Below the pieces are notes generated by a model. That model made no database searches, was not told the origin of the DNA, and saw nothing but the letters and a program-made list of their open reading frames with translations. This document shows, piece after piece, positions 1 through 8,029 of a DNA stretch of 64,000 bases (position 1 is its first letter; each line of letters opens with the position of its first letter). The DNA is from Sandaracinaceae bacterium. GTDB lineage: Bacteria; Myxococcota_A; Polyangia; Polyangiales; Sandaracinaceae. The translations under genes were made by a program, and so were the position numbers. Location of the stretch: NCBI GenBank assembly GCA_040218145.1, contig JAVJQK010000005.1, positions 1 through 64,000 of the forward strand. Reading direction: 5' to 3'.

Positions 1-47
1 GAAGGATCTCGGAGCGCGACGGCCCGGTTCTCGGTTCGGGGCGACGA

Positions 48-67
48 GGAAATGCTTCAGCATTTCC
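48..67. other. perfect 8-bp hairpin at the left edge
   Basis: Two arms, GGAAATGC and its exact complement, enclose a TTCA tetraloop. It lies in 151 bases without a gene that I can support. No T-run follows on either strand, so a terminator role is only possible. The rest of bases 1-151 shows no convincing coding signal and could be the end of a gene outside the window. Confidence 0.4.
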
Positions 68-151
68 GAGGAGACACGGGCCGAGAGACGGGTCGTCCCG
101 CCCGAGAGACGAGGAGCGAGGTTCTTCAACGGACTGCTAGGGTCATCAGGC

Positions 152-598
152 TCACTGGCACTGGGCGGGGTGCACGCAGGGCCCCCAGCAGCCGCCCTCG
201 ACCGACGGGACCGAGAGCTGCCCCTCGCACTCGGGGGGCAGCGCGTCGCAGACCACGGTGGACGCGTCGCACTCGACGGACGGACAGCCCGACAGCTCTT
301 GCGAGGGCCGGTCCGCGCAGGTGCCCGCCTCGTACAGGCGGCCGTCGCAGCCGCAGTGCATCGTCAGCGCCCCTCCGCACCCCTCCGAGCGGAGCTGACA
401 GGTCCACTCCTCGCTGCACGTCGTCCCCACGCACTCGAACGCCGACGCGCCGGGGCAGCGCGAGTCGAGGGTGCAGACCGTGGGCTCGGCCGCGTCGACG
501 GGCGGCCCCCCGTCCACGGGACGCTGGGGGACCTCCTGCGAGCAGGCGGTCAGAACGAAGAAGGCGAGGAGATGAGTCGAAGTGTGCCGTGTACGCAT
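152..598 (-). CDS. Cys-rich lipoprotein, unknown function
   Basis: The 148-residue product has a basic N-terminus (MRTRH), a short hydrophobic stretch and the lipobox LTAC, so it should be a lipidated envelope protein. A short Pro/Asp/Gly linker follows, then a domain with about 16 more cysteines, often in CxC or spaced pairs, which suggests a disulfide-stabilised extracytoplasmic fold. The reading frame is open further upstream, but the ATG at 598 is chosen because it puts the signal peptide exactly at the N-terminus. I recognise no named family. Lipidation is a strong inference from the motif; the function is unknown. Confidence 0.8.
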   Translation of the reverse strand: MRTRHTSTHLLAFFVLTACSQEVPQRPVDGGPPVDAAEPTVCTLDSRCPGASAFECVGTTCSEEWTCQLRSEGCGGALTMHCGCDGRLYEAGTCADRPSQELSGCPSVECDASTVVCDALPPECEGQLSVPSVEGGCWGPCVHPAQCQ

Positions 599-665
599 GA
601 CAGGATGCAGTACGCAACACACATGCCGCCGCTTCACTCGCGGCGGATCGCGAGACGTGCTCGAT

Positions 666-1286
666 TCAGCGGACGGCGAGCGCGGCGCAGTTGGTCGTGT
701 CGGAGAACGAGCCGCTGACGCTGCCCGAGATCGCGACCGTCTCGCCGCCGGTGCGCTCGACGGTGATGTCGGCCTGGAAGTCACCCGTGAACGAGCACGT
801 GCCGCTGCTGCAGGAGCGGCTGCTGACGCCGAACGAGCCTGGCGTCACGACGTCGGCGCGGGCGAGATTGCCGCTCGCCGCGTCCAGCAGCGTCGCGCCG
901 CCTTGTCGGTGGAACACCCGGGCGCCGACCAGCTGCTGCCCGGGGGCCGGCTCCAGCAAGGTCTCGGCGAGGGTCGATCGCGAGGTCACGTCGTCCCCCT
1001 CGTCGGTGGTCGCCGCGATGACCTGCACCGCGAAGACGTCGCTCAGGTTGTCGATGCCGCCCGCCGCCGAGACCGCCGCGCAGAAGTCCTCACGGTCTGT
1101 CAGCAAGACGGTCGTCGTCGTGAGCGTGACGGAACCGTCCGACGTCGTCATCGTATCGCGGAGGGAGAACGAGTACACCGCCGACTCGGCCGGCACGTCG
1201 CCGAGTCCGTCGACCGCGACCGAGTTGCTGCAGCCGACGCCGAGCAAGAGGAGTGCGCTCAGCGCGAGGCTCTTGGAGGTGTTCAT
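666..1286 (-). CDS. predicted lipoprotein, unknown function
   Basis: The 206-residue product begins MNTSKSLALSALLLLGVGC, a textbook lipoprotein signal with lipobox GVGC. The mature part is rich in Thr, Ser and Val, with alternating patterns that suggest beta strands (for example TTTTVLLT), and has a Cys pair near residues 170-175. No catalytic motif is visible. It lies in the same direction as the genes on both sides but is separated from them by 67-85 bp, so it is probably its own unit. No family was recognised. Confidence 0.8.
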   Translation of the reverse strand: MNTSKSLALSALLLLGVGCSNSVAVDGLGDVPAESAVYSFSLRDTMTTSDGSVTLTTTTVLLTDREDFCAAVSAAGGIDNLSDVFAVQVIAATTDEGDDVTSRSTLAETLLEPAPGQQLVGARVFHRQGGATLLDAASGNLARADVVTPGSFGVSSRSCSSGTCSFTGDFQADITVERTGGETVAISGSVSGSFSDTTNCAALAVR

Positions 1287-1371
1287 CGCGCGGGGTTACC
1301 AGCGAGAACATTCCAGCGTCAACGCGCGCTCGATCATTCTGGAATCCCAGGTCGCCCCCTGGCCGCGGCCG

Positions 1372-2445
1372 TCATGGCTCCATCACGAACCCGATCTGGA
1401 CCTGATGCGCGGAGGCCGCCGGATCCTCCGGGTCGAGATAGAAGGCGTAGCCCACGTTGAGCAGGGCCCAGCGCAGCGAGAGCCGCGCCGTCGGCCGCAC
1501 CCACCAGCGCTGCCCGTCTTCGCCAGGGGTCAGCTCCGGGAGGCGGTCGAAGCCGACGGCGGCCCCCGCGCTCAGGTCCACCACGAAGCCGGCCCCGGGG
1601 ATCGTCGGCGTGAAGAGGCGGTAGCCGCCGCGCACCTCGTGCTGGAAGCGATAGCCGCTGAAGGAGTTCTGTTTCGGTCCGAGACCGAACGCGGCGACCG
1701 AGGTGGCGAGCGACCACGCGTCGTCGAACGCCAGCTCGAGGTCGAGCTCGAAGCCGATCCCCCCGATTCTCCCCGGCTCCACGAAGCCCGCTCCCGTGAG
1801 GCTCCCCCCGCCGGTCAGCGCGCGTCGGACCGCGACCTCGGGCGGTGGGTCGGTGACGATCTCCATGAGCGAAGCCAGGCCGACCGCGTTGCCCTCCTCC
1901 TCGCGCGCCACCCACACGGATGGGAGCACGCCCACCAGCTGCCCCTGCTCGTCGACGATCGGCGTGCCCGCGGGGGCGTAGCCGCTGTCGAGGCGCACCT
2001 CGAAGGGGTCCTCGCTGATCAGGTGCGCGCGGGCCGCCTCGAGCTCGCCATCGGGAGGCGCGCGGAAGACAACCAGCCGCTCCCCTTCGTGCGGCGGGAT
2101 GGCGCGGCGCGGCTGCAGCGGGATCACGTCCGGCTCGAGGGGCTCGGTGAGCTCCAGCCGCACGAAGCCTCGAGCGCCCCCGAACGCGCGCGACACCGTC
2201 GACCAGCTCGAGGAACCGAGCCCCTTCACCCGCGCGCCCCGGCGGCACCCCGTCACGCCCGCGGGCGCGATGACCGTCCGTCGATCACCGAACGCGAAGC
2301 CGAGTGAGGTGGGGCTGAAGGTGCCGCTGCACTCCACCGTCACCAGCGAACGGCGCGCGCGCTCGAGATCCTCGCTCGCCTGCGCCCGTGACGGAGTGGG
2401 CATGAAGGCGCAGAGCACGAGGCACAGGCACGCGACCGACCTCAT
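1372..2445 (-). CDS. exported protease-like / beta-barrel-like protein
   Basis: The 357-residue product starts with a signal peptide ending in SRAQA. Residues 25-200 read like a trypsin/S1C-type fold: strand-rich, with a TPIVDEQGQLVGVL segment that resembles the strands around the active serine. No clear His/Asp/Ser triad is visible (the Gly-Asn/Asp-Ser-Gly of active members is not there), so it may be an inactive relative. From about residue 215 onward, alternating aromatic and small residues end in a C-terminal QIGFVMEP, as expected for an outer-membrane barrel. The ATG at 2445 overlaps the stop of the upstream gene (ATGA), which indicates translational coupling with the ferritin-like lipoprotein. 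Confidence 0.7.
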   Translation of the reverse strand: MRSVACLCLVLCAFMPTPSRAQASEDLERARRSLVTVECSGTFSPTSLGFAFGDRRTVIAPAGVTGCRRGARVKGLGSSSWSTVSRAFGGARGFVRLELTEPLEPDVIPLQPRRAIPPHEGERLVVFRAPPDGELEAARAHLISEDPFEVRLDSGYAPAGTPIVDEQGQLVGVLPSVWVAREEEGNAVGLASLMEIVTDPPPEVAVRRALTGGGSLTGAGFVEPGRIGGIGFELDLELAFDDAWSLATSVAAFGLGPKQNSFSGYRFQHEVRGGYRLFTPTIPGAGFVVDLSAGAAVGFDRLPELTPGEDGQRWWVRPTARLSLRWALLNVGYAFYLDPEDPAASAHQVQIGFVMEP

Positions 2446-3455
2446 GCGTTGCCCACCGCGCCGCGAAGCCCCTCGATCAGCTGGAGTCTGCGCTCCGGCG
2501 ACGGCATCCCGAGCCACGCCTCGAGCTCCACGCCGCCGGACATCGCGCGCCCCGTATCGCCACGGAGCTCCTCGATGGCCGCGCGCCGGTCCGCCTCGAC
2601 GATCGAACGCTGCCCTGCGCCGAGGCGCTCGTGCGCCCAGCGATCGATCTCCCACGAGAGCAACGCGTGGCTCGCCTCGTCCACCGCGATCTGCGCCAGC
2701 GCCGCGCGCACCCCCGCGTCCGCGGCCGCGCGAGCTTGCTCGGCCAGCACGAGCACCCCGAGCGTCTCCCGCACGCAGCCCTCCACCGCGTTGTGCCGCG
2801 CGAGCGCGAGCAGGCTCGGGCGCTCACCGCGGACGCGCGCGCCGCCTCGAGCGACGCTCGCCCCGAAGCGACGAGCGAGCCCTCCGGCCAGCTCCACATG
2901 AGTGCGCTCCTCCTCGGCCGCCGACCTGCACCGCTGCACGAGCGCGGTCGGCGCCCCATGCCCGCCGAGGTGCTCGGCCAGCTCGTCGAACGCGTCCGCG
3001 GCGAGCCCCTCGAAGCGCGCCATCTCCGCGAAGTAGTCGCCGACCGAACGCCCTCGCATCGCCGGCTCGCTGCTGCCATCGAGCGGCAGCCGCCCGACCC
3101 CGGACGGCCCGGCGTAGACCCACTCGTACTGCCTGCACTCCACGACCTGCTCGGCGCCGTCGGCCTGGCCCGCCGCGACCCCGCACGCCTCCACGAACTG
3201 CGCGTCCTCCTCGTCGCAGTCCTCGATGATCCGGCAGGTCGAGACCATCTCCCCGCAGGCCATGTCGCAGCTCTCGAGCGGCCCGCTCTCCATCGGGTCG
3301 TAGATCAGATAGTCGAACGTCGTCGTGCTCGTGCAGCCCGTCGCCGCCGCCGCGAGGCCCACCCCCAGCGCCGCGGGACGCAGGTGGCGAAACAGGAGCG
3401 CTCGCAGCCGCGAGATGCGCGCGGCCCGGTCATTCTGGTTGGCAAGAAAGATCAT
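2442..3455 (-). CDS. ferritin-like domain lipoprotein
   Basis: The 337-residue product has an N-terminal signal ending in lipobox ATGC (about residue 40). After a Cys-rich linker (residues 55-100), residues 130-330 are helical with two metal-ligand motifs of the ferritin-like superfamily, EEERTH and DEASH, about 85 residues apart. These are the E-x-x-H pairs that normally hold a di-iron site. A role in oxidant or metal handling at the envelope is an inference. The gene overlaps the downstream protease/barrel-like gene by four bases (ATGA). The ATG at 3455 was chosen over more distal in-frame starts because it lies closest to the signal sequence. Confidence 0.75.
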   Translation of the reverse strand: MIFLANQNDRAARISRLRALLFRHLRPAALGVGLAAAATGCTSTTTFDYLIYDPMESGPLESCDMACGEMVSTCRIIEDCDEEDAQFVEACGVAAGQADGAEQVVECRQYEWVYAGPSGVGRLPLDGSSEPAMRGRSVGDYFAEMARFEGLAADAFDELAEHLGGHGAPTALVQRCRSAAEEERTHVELAGGLARRFGASVARGGARVRGERPSLLALARHNAVEGCVRETLGVLVLAEQARAAADAGVRAALAQIAVDEASHALLSWEIDRWAHERLGAGQRSIVEADRRAAIEELRGDTGRAMSGGVELEAWLGMPSPERRLQLIEGLRGAVGNA

Positions 3456-3553
3456 GCCGCCCTGAAGAGCAGCCCCCGTGCCACCGCGGCCACTTGGCCC
3501 CCGCGCCCGGCGGCGAGCAACCCACTGCACACCCCCCGTCGATCCGTGCACGC

Positions 3554-3567
3554 AGGGACGATCCTAC
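3554..3567. repeat. short degenerate piece of the palindromic repeat
   Basis: AGGGACGATCCTACC matches the outer 12 bases of the left arm of the dispersed palindrome and then diverges. The same short variant occurs at 31995-32009, and the two share about 17 bases. It lies about 100 bp in front of the ferritin-like gene, not after a gene. Confidence 0.45.
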
Positions 3568-3687
3568 CCAAGTACCCGAGTTCGCAGCAGCAGATGAGGG
3601 CTGGAAACCTGCCCGTGGCGCCGAGCTCCGGTAGGCTGGCTCCGCTCCGGGTGCCCAGCGTTGCGTCCGAGCGTTCATGGAGGTCGA

Positions 3688-4611
3688 ATGTTCGGACGCG
3701 TCTCTTGTGTGGTGTGCCTGTGTGCTGGGGTCCTGGGCGGATGCGACGGTGAGATCACGCCAGATGCGTCGGTCACGCGCGACGCCTCGATGGAGCGCGA
3801 CGGCGGCGTGGACGGTGGCGGCGTGGACGGAGGCCTCGTGGCCGACGACGCGGGGCCGTCCCGCGACGCCGGCGTCCCCGACGCAGGCCGCGACTCGGGG
3901 CCACCGCCCGTCGTCCGACGGATCGAGACGGTCGATGTAGCCGACCGATACCCCGGCGGAGGCGCGCAGACCTGTCTCGAGGCGGTCTGCCCGGAGGGGA
4001 CCGTGCCCGTCGGCGGAGGTGGAAGCTGGGGCGCCTACATCCGGCTGCGAGGCCTCCGACCGACGCGGACGGGCTACGTCATGTGCGGTGAGGGCATGTA
4101 CGACATGTTCTGGAGCGTCCACGCTCGTTGCGCCGAGATCGCAGCCGCCATCGACCTCACGACGTCGGCGCCGACCATGTTCGCGGCGTCGACCCGCGAC
4201 TGCGCCGTGGCGCGGTGTCGCGACGGGTACCGCGTGGTCGCGGGCGGCTTCCGAGGCGTGACGCCCAGCGCCATCGACCTCGACACCGACCACGCGGTCG
4301 ACGGCACCGGCTGGGAGGTCTGCGGCGTCAGCCGCGAGCCCACCTCGCTCTCCGCCGTGGCGCTCTGCGTGAGCGCGGGCGAGACCGCCTATCCGGAGCA
4401 GACCGAAGTCTTCCCCGAAGAAGACATCATGGGCATCGGCGACAGAGCGGTCGTCGGCTGTCCCGACGGCATGAGCGTCGCCTCGACCGGAGGAGAGTTC
4501 CCCGCGTCGGGCTATCGAGAAGGAATGTCCACCAGCGATTCGCGGGCGGAGCTGGTCGGGATCTCGACGATCCGGACCGACTGGACAGTGCAAGCCACCT
4601 GTCTCCGCTGA
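3688..4611 (+). CDS. predicted lipoprotein with Asp/Gly-rich linker
   Basis: From the ATG at 3688 the 307-residue product begins MFGRVSCVVCLCAGVLGGC, a lipoprotein signal. Residues 20-70 form a disordered linker of repeated D-A/G-G units typical of myxobacterial surface lipoproteins. Residues 80-307 form a strand-rich domain with evenly spaced cysteines and repeated G-G/C-x-D-G patterns that hint at an internal duplication (VCPEGT, RCRDGY and GCPDGM begin similar blocks about 90-110 residues apart). An upstream TTG in frame at 3661 is less likely. Function unknown. A hypothetical gene follows 12 bp later. Confidence 0.75.
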   Translation: MFGRVSCVVCLCAGVLGGCDGEITPDASVTRDASMERDGGVDGGGVDGGLVADDAGPSRDAGVPDAGRDSGPPPVVRRIETVDVADRYPGGGAQTCLEAVCPEGTVPVGGGGSWGAYIRLRGLRPTRTGYVMCGEGMYDMFWSVHARCAEIAAAIDLTTSAPTMFAASTRDCAVARCRDGYRVVAGGFRGVTPSAIDLDTDHAVDGTGWEVCGVSREPTSLSAVALCVSAGETAYPEQTEVFPEEDIMGIGDRAVVGCPDGMSVASTGGEFPASGYREGMSTSDSRAELVGISTIRTDWTVQATCLR

Positions 4612-4622
4612 CGGCCCGCCTG

Positions 4623-5048
4623 GTGAACCTCCCCAGCGAGAGCGCGCTGCCGGACCTTCACGTCGTCGCGTGGTCGCGTGGGCACCACGGCGGGGACGGA
4701 GTGGTCGAGGTGCTCACTCTGCCCGAGGACCGCGAGGTGTTGCTGCTCGGCCAGGCGTCCCGCGACGCGAAGCGAGAGGGCGCGGGCTACGTCGTCGACG
4801 ACGCGAGACCACACTCGACACGCTCCCTGCCCGCCTCGGTCGCGTACGAGCTCCAGCGTCGAGTGGAAGCGCTGGCCCTAGAGTGGCCGGAGCCCAAGCT
4901 CGCGCTCGGCAAATCCTCTCGCGGGCTGTGGGTCGCACATCGCGGGATCGAGGTGTCGTTCCTCTGGGAGGCCTGGTCGGGAGACGCGGGGCCACGCGGG
5001 CTGGCCGAGTTGCACGCATGGGTCCGGGCGTTGATCCCAGACGCGTAG
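4623..5048 (+). CDS. hypothetical protein
   Basis: The 141-residue product from a GTG start has no signal peptide or membrane segment, so it is probably cytoplasmic. It is acidic and mixed alpha/beta in character, with a C-terminal helix ending WVRALIPDA. I recognise no domain. It follows the lipoprotein gene by 12 bp and may be co-transcribed with it. Its stop lies 14 bp before a full copy of the palindromic repeat. Confidence 0.55.
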   Translation: MNLPSESALPDLHVVAWSRGHHGGDGVVEVLTLPEDREVLLLGQASRDAKREGAGYVVDDARPHSTRSLPASVAYELQRRVEALALEWPEPKLALGKSSRGLWVAHRGIEVSFLWEAWSGDAGPRGLAELHAWVRALIPDA

Positions 5049-5061
5049 CTCGCCAGCTCGC

Positions 5062-5128
5062 AGGGACGATCCTCGTCATTCGTCAAACTCCGTCCACAGG
5101 AGTTCGACGAACGAATAGGATCGTCCCC
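5062..5128. repeat. palindromic repeat, full copy 1
   Basis: The left arm begins AGGGACGATCCT and the right arm ends AGGATCGTCCCC. The arms pair over about 28 bases around a short loop. A two-base internal mismatch (CG in the left arm against AT in the complement of the right arm) follows the outer 12 bp and recurs in other copies. It starts 14 bp after the stop of the preceding gene. Confidence 0.9.
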
Positions 5129-5190
5129 GAGGCACGGTTCTCCCCATCGGCCGTGTAGAACATTCTCCGACCCAAGCCGTCTCCGTGCCC

Positions 5191-5934
5191 ATGCTCACAC
5201 CCCTGTCTCGCTGCCTCCTCTTTTCAGCCCTCGCCGTCGCGTGTTCATCCGCGCCACCTCGACCCTCGCAGTCGGCGCCGGAGCCCGTGGCGAGCGGGAG
5301 CGCGGACACCGTGCGCGAGGACGTGCGCGAGGAAGCGGCCGAGGAGCCGCCGCCGGCCGACACGCAGCCCGACGAGCCCCCTTGCGCCGGCCGCGCCGGA
5401 GCCGATTGCAGTCGGGAGCACGGGTGCGTGATGGAGCTCCATGTCGGCTGCCGCGAGGCCGTCGACGACTGTGAGCGCCTGGTTCCTGGAAGCGCGGACC
5501 CGGGCCAAGACGGGTGCACGGTCCAGAACCCCGCGTGCGTCTTCCATCCGCGGGCGCACCTCTGCGTCACCTACACCCCCATCACCGAGTGCCCTCCGAC
5601 GCTCGCCGAAGCCCAGGCTCTCCCCGTCGACTGCGAGCTCCAGCGGACCCCCTTCGAGTGCGCCTACGAGGAGGGGGGCGGGGTCACCTTCACCTGCCGC
5701 ACCCCCTCGATGGGTTGTCCGGGAGGCATGGTCCGTCGCCCCGCTCGGCCGGCCTGGCTCGGCGCGCCGACCCACCCTCCAGACTACGCGCCGGACGGCT
5801 GTCCTCTGACCGACCGAGCCCGCCGCTCGCGGTGTCGCGCGCCGCGTACGCTGGAGTGCAGGGAGTGCGCCGGGATCACCCAGTGCGTGCGCGGACACTG
5901 GCAGATGACGAGGCGATTCCCGCCCCGCCCGTGA
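5191..5934 (+). CDS. Cys-rich lipoprotein
   Basis: The 247-residue product starts MLTPLSRCLLFSALAVAC, with lipobox AVAC. A Pro/Ser/Glu-rich linker (to about residue 65) is followed by a domain with about 22 cysteines, including C-x(6-8)-C spacings that suggest EGF- or Kazal-like disulfide knots. A GTG two codons upstream (5185) is an alternative start. The gene is the only one between full repeat copies 1 and 2 and ends 18 bp before copy 2, so the unit looks like a cassette. Function unknown. Confidence 0.75.
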   Translation: MLTPLSRCLLFSALAVACSSAPPRPSQSAPEPVASGSADTVREDVREEAAEEPPPADTQPDEPPCAGRAGADCSREHGCVMELHVGCREAVDDCERLVPGSADPGQDGCTVQNPACVFHPRAHLCVTYTPITECPPTLAEAQALPVDCELQRTPFECAYEEGGGVTFTCRTPSMGCPGGMVRRPARPAWLGAPTHPPDYAPDGCPLTDRARRSRCRAPRTLECRECAGITQCVRGHWQMTRRFPPRP

Positions 5935-5951
5935 GGCCCGCCGTCAGACCC

Positions 5952-6012
5952 AGGGACGTGCCTCGTCATTCGTCGAGTTCGTCGCTGGAGCTCGACGAAC
6001 GAAGGATCGTTT
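5952..6012. repeat. palindromic repeat, full copy 2 (diverged)
   Basis: The copy has the same layout but a diverged outer stem (ACGTGCC in place of ACGATCC, and GGATCGTTT on the right). The inner arms, TCGTCGAG and CTCGACGA, are intact. It lies between two convergent genes, 18 bp after one stop and 11 bp after the other, where it could serve as a bidirectional terminator. Confidence 0.8.
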
Positions 6013-6023
6013 CGTCAGCGCGT

Positions 6024-7697
6024 TCAGGGGAGCGAGGGCACGCAGATACCGCGGGGGGTGGTGTCGCCGTCGAAGCGCTGCGGGTCGATGGACTCGAGGG
6101 TGCGCTGGTCGCACGTGAAGCCCTCGCCGTAGCGCTCACAGCCGACGTCATGACGGCACGCGATCGCGCAGACCTCGGCGACCGGCTCGCAGATGAGGCC
6201 GTCGAGGGCGCACGCGGGATCGCAGGCTCGGCCGACGGGCGGGTGGCACTCGAGCTCGAGCCCCCATGGCAAGTCGGAGCCGGCGCCGCGCACGGTCCCG
6301 AGGACGACGCCTTCGTGGCTGCACTGCAGCGCGGCCACGGAGTAGTCGTCGACGAACCAACCCTCGCCCGCGGGCGCCCGACCTGCCGCCCGGTCCTCGG
6401 CGCTCGGGGAGAGCTGTCGGATCTCGCAGCGGACGCTCGACGGCTCGTCCGTCGGGACGGTCACGGCGCCAGGGATGTCGTCGCACCCCTCGGCGGCGGG
6501 GCGCCGCACCACCGCCGTGCAGTCCGCGCTGCCGTCGGGGGCGCGCGGAACGCGGCGCGTGAGGCACTGCGTGCCGACCACCTGGCCCACGTGCTCGACG
6601 ACCCGCTCCATGATCGGTTCGTACGAGCCGGCGCAGATCGATCCCACGATCACCGACGCCCCGCGCTCTGCGAGGTCCCGCGCGAGCGTGACGGTGCGGA
6701 CGGGTGGATACGCCTCGATCTCGGGCCCGCCGCACGAGGGCAGCACGCTGGACGGTCGGGTCGGGTCCACTTGCGGTTGCATGCGCGCGTCCCGCACCGC
6801 CGGGTCGAGCGAGACGAGCGCGTCGAACCGTTCCTCTCCCGGCTCGAGGTCCTGCGGGATCCCGACGATCGGCACGTAGAGCAGTCGCGGCGTGTGGCGT
6901 TGAAGCTGGATGAGCCCGTCGACGTATCGCGCGATCGGGTGCAGCGCCTCGGGGTGACGTAGACATCGCAAGGAAAGCTCGGTCCCTGCGTAGGTGGGCG
7001 AGGAAGGGTCGAAGAGCGCTGAGTCTCGCGCCGAGCAGTCGTCGTCGGTCGAGAGATGCACGATCACCAGCACCGAATCGTGCGATCGAAAGCCGTAGTT
7101 CTCGCCGTCGCCGTGACCCCGGCTGCCACCGAAGAACACGGGCGCCTCGAAGTCATCCGCGGTCGAGGAGGTCGGTTCGGCCGGAGAGAGCGCCTTCAGG
7201 ATCGACTCCAGCGGCTGCTCGAATCCGCATCCTCTCGTGCCCACCCGCGCCACGCACCCGACGGCGGTGGCGAACGGGTCGACGCTGGCCCCGCTGTCGG
7301 GGTCGTACTGGAGGAAGGAGGGATAGTCCGCGGTGCACCCAGGCCACGCGGGATCCCCCGTGCTGCGAAAGACTCCGTCGTCGCCGAGCTGCGGGTTCGC
7401 GCAGGTGGGGACCGACGCGCCTCCCGTGCCCATGTCCGCCGTCACGACCGCCACGTTCAGGCTCATGGGACGGAAGTCGGCCGCGAATCCGCCGGTCGAG
7501 ACGAGCTCGACCAGGCGCGGCAACGCGGCGATGAGCCGCTCCTGGGGCACGCGCATGTCCGACGTGCCGTCCACCATCAGCAACAGTTCGAGGCGATTCG
7601 ACAGGATCCGTTGCGCAGCGAAGCGGTGGACCGGTCGAGGGCTCGGCTCCGGAGAACCGCACGCGGTGAGGAGAACGAGCACGACCAACGCACGCAT
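6024..7697 (-). CDS. von Willebrand A-like lipoprotein
   Basis: The 557-residue product starts MRALVVLVLLTAC (lipobox LTAC). Residues 35-300 resemble the vWA-like fold common in myxobacterial lipoproteins: LELLLMVDGTSDM is a first strand with a partial MIDAS (D-x-T-S in place of D-x-S-x-S), followed later by SVLVIVHLSTDDDCS, which carries the conserved Asp run. The C-terminal 200 residues are Cys-rich (ACDPACALDG, CAIACRHDVGC). Surface adhesion or protein binding is inferred from the family. The ATG at 7697 is preferred to a GTG four codons upstream because it shortens the pre-signal region. Confidence 0.75.
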   Translation of the reverse strand: MRALVVLVLLTACGSPEPSPRPVHRFAAQRILSNRLELLLMVDGTSDMRVPQERLIAALPRLVELVSTGGFAADFRPMSLNVAVVTADMGTGGASVPTCANPQLGDDGVFRSTGDPAWPGCTADYPSFLQYDPDSGASVDPFATAVGCVARVGTRGCGFEQPLESILKALSPAEPTSSTADDFEAPVFFGGSRGHGDGENYGFRSHDSVLVIVHLSTDDDCSARDSALFDPSSPTYAGTELSLRCLRHPEALHPIARYVDGLIQLQRHTPRLLYVPIVGIPQDLEPGEERFDALVSLDPAVRDARMQPQVDPTRPSSVLPSCGGPEIEAYPPVRTVTLARDLAERGASVIVGSICAGSYEPIMERVVEHVGQVVGTQCLTRRVPRAPDGSADCTAVVRRPAAEGCDDIPGAVTVPTDEPSSVRCEIRQLSPSAEDRAAGRAPAGEGWFVDDYSVAALQCSHEGVVLGTVRGAGSDLPWGLELECHPPVGRACDPACALDGLICEPVAEVCAIACRHDVGCERYGEGFTCDQRTLESIDPQRFDGDTTPRGICVPSLP

Positions 7698-8029
7698 CGC
7701 GCTCGGCACCGCAAGCTCCGCGCCAGCGGTCGAAGCCCGGCCGCGGAGGGCCCACTGCCAACCTCGTTGTGCCGCCCGAGCTCATATCGCGAGCACATGC
7801 GCCCCATGAACGAGCCAGAGCCCGCTCCCTCTCGAGAACGGCTCCGCGTGAACCTCCCCGATGTGGCGTCCGCCCGGGGACAGGCTCCCGGGGACGATCC
7901 TCGTCATTCGTCGAACTCCGACCCGGGCGTTTGACGAACGAAAAGGATCGTCCCTGACGCCGTAGGCGGCGCGGACGATCTCCTCTCTCTCCTGCTGCGG
8001 TCCCTGACGTTTCTTGCGAGTCTCCAGCC
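7698..8029. other. 332-bp divergent intergenic region
   Basis: This region separates the vWA-like gene (minus strand) from the potassium channel (plus strand) and must hold both promoters, although I see no clear -35/-10 pair. It contains full repeat copy 3 and a 45-codon open frame at 7797-7934 beginning MRPMNEPEP that runs straight into the repeat. That frame could be the 5' remnant of a gene cut off by the repeat, but it is more likely chance. Confidence 0.5.
7890..7955. repeat. palindromic repeat, full copy 3
   Basis: The left arm GGGGACGATCCTCGTC and the right arm GAAAAGGATCGTCCC pair with the same two-base internal mismatch position as in copy 1. The right inner arm is GTTTGACGA, as in copy 4. 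This is the only full copy in a divergent promoter region and not behind a gene end. Confidence 0.9.

Noticed and set aside
582-1460. Long plus-strand open frames over the first lipoprotein genes
   Set aside because: These are Arg/Ala/Gly-rich frames opposite real genes, as expected in GC-rich DNA. They lack signal peptides or domains and have no ribosome sites.
7797-7934. 45-codon frame running into repeat copy 3
   Set aside because: No ribosome site or conserved domain, and the last part is only the repeat. Reported only as part of the intergenic region.
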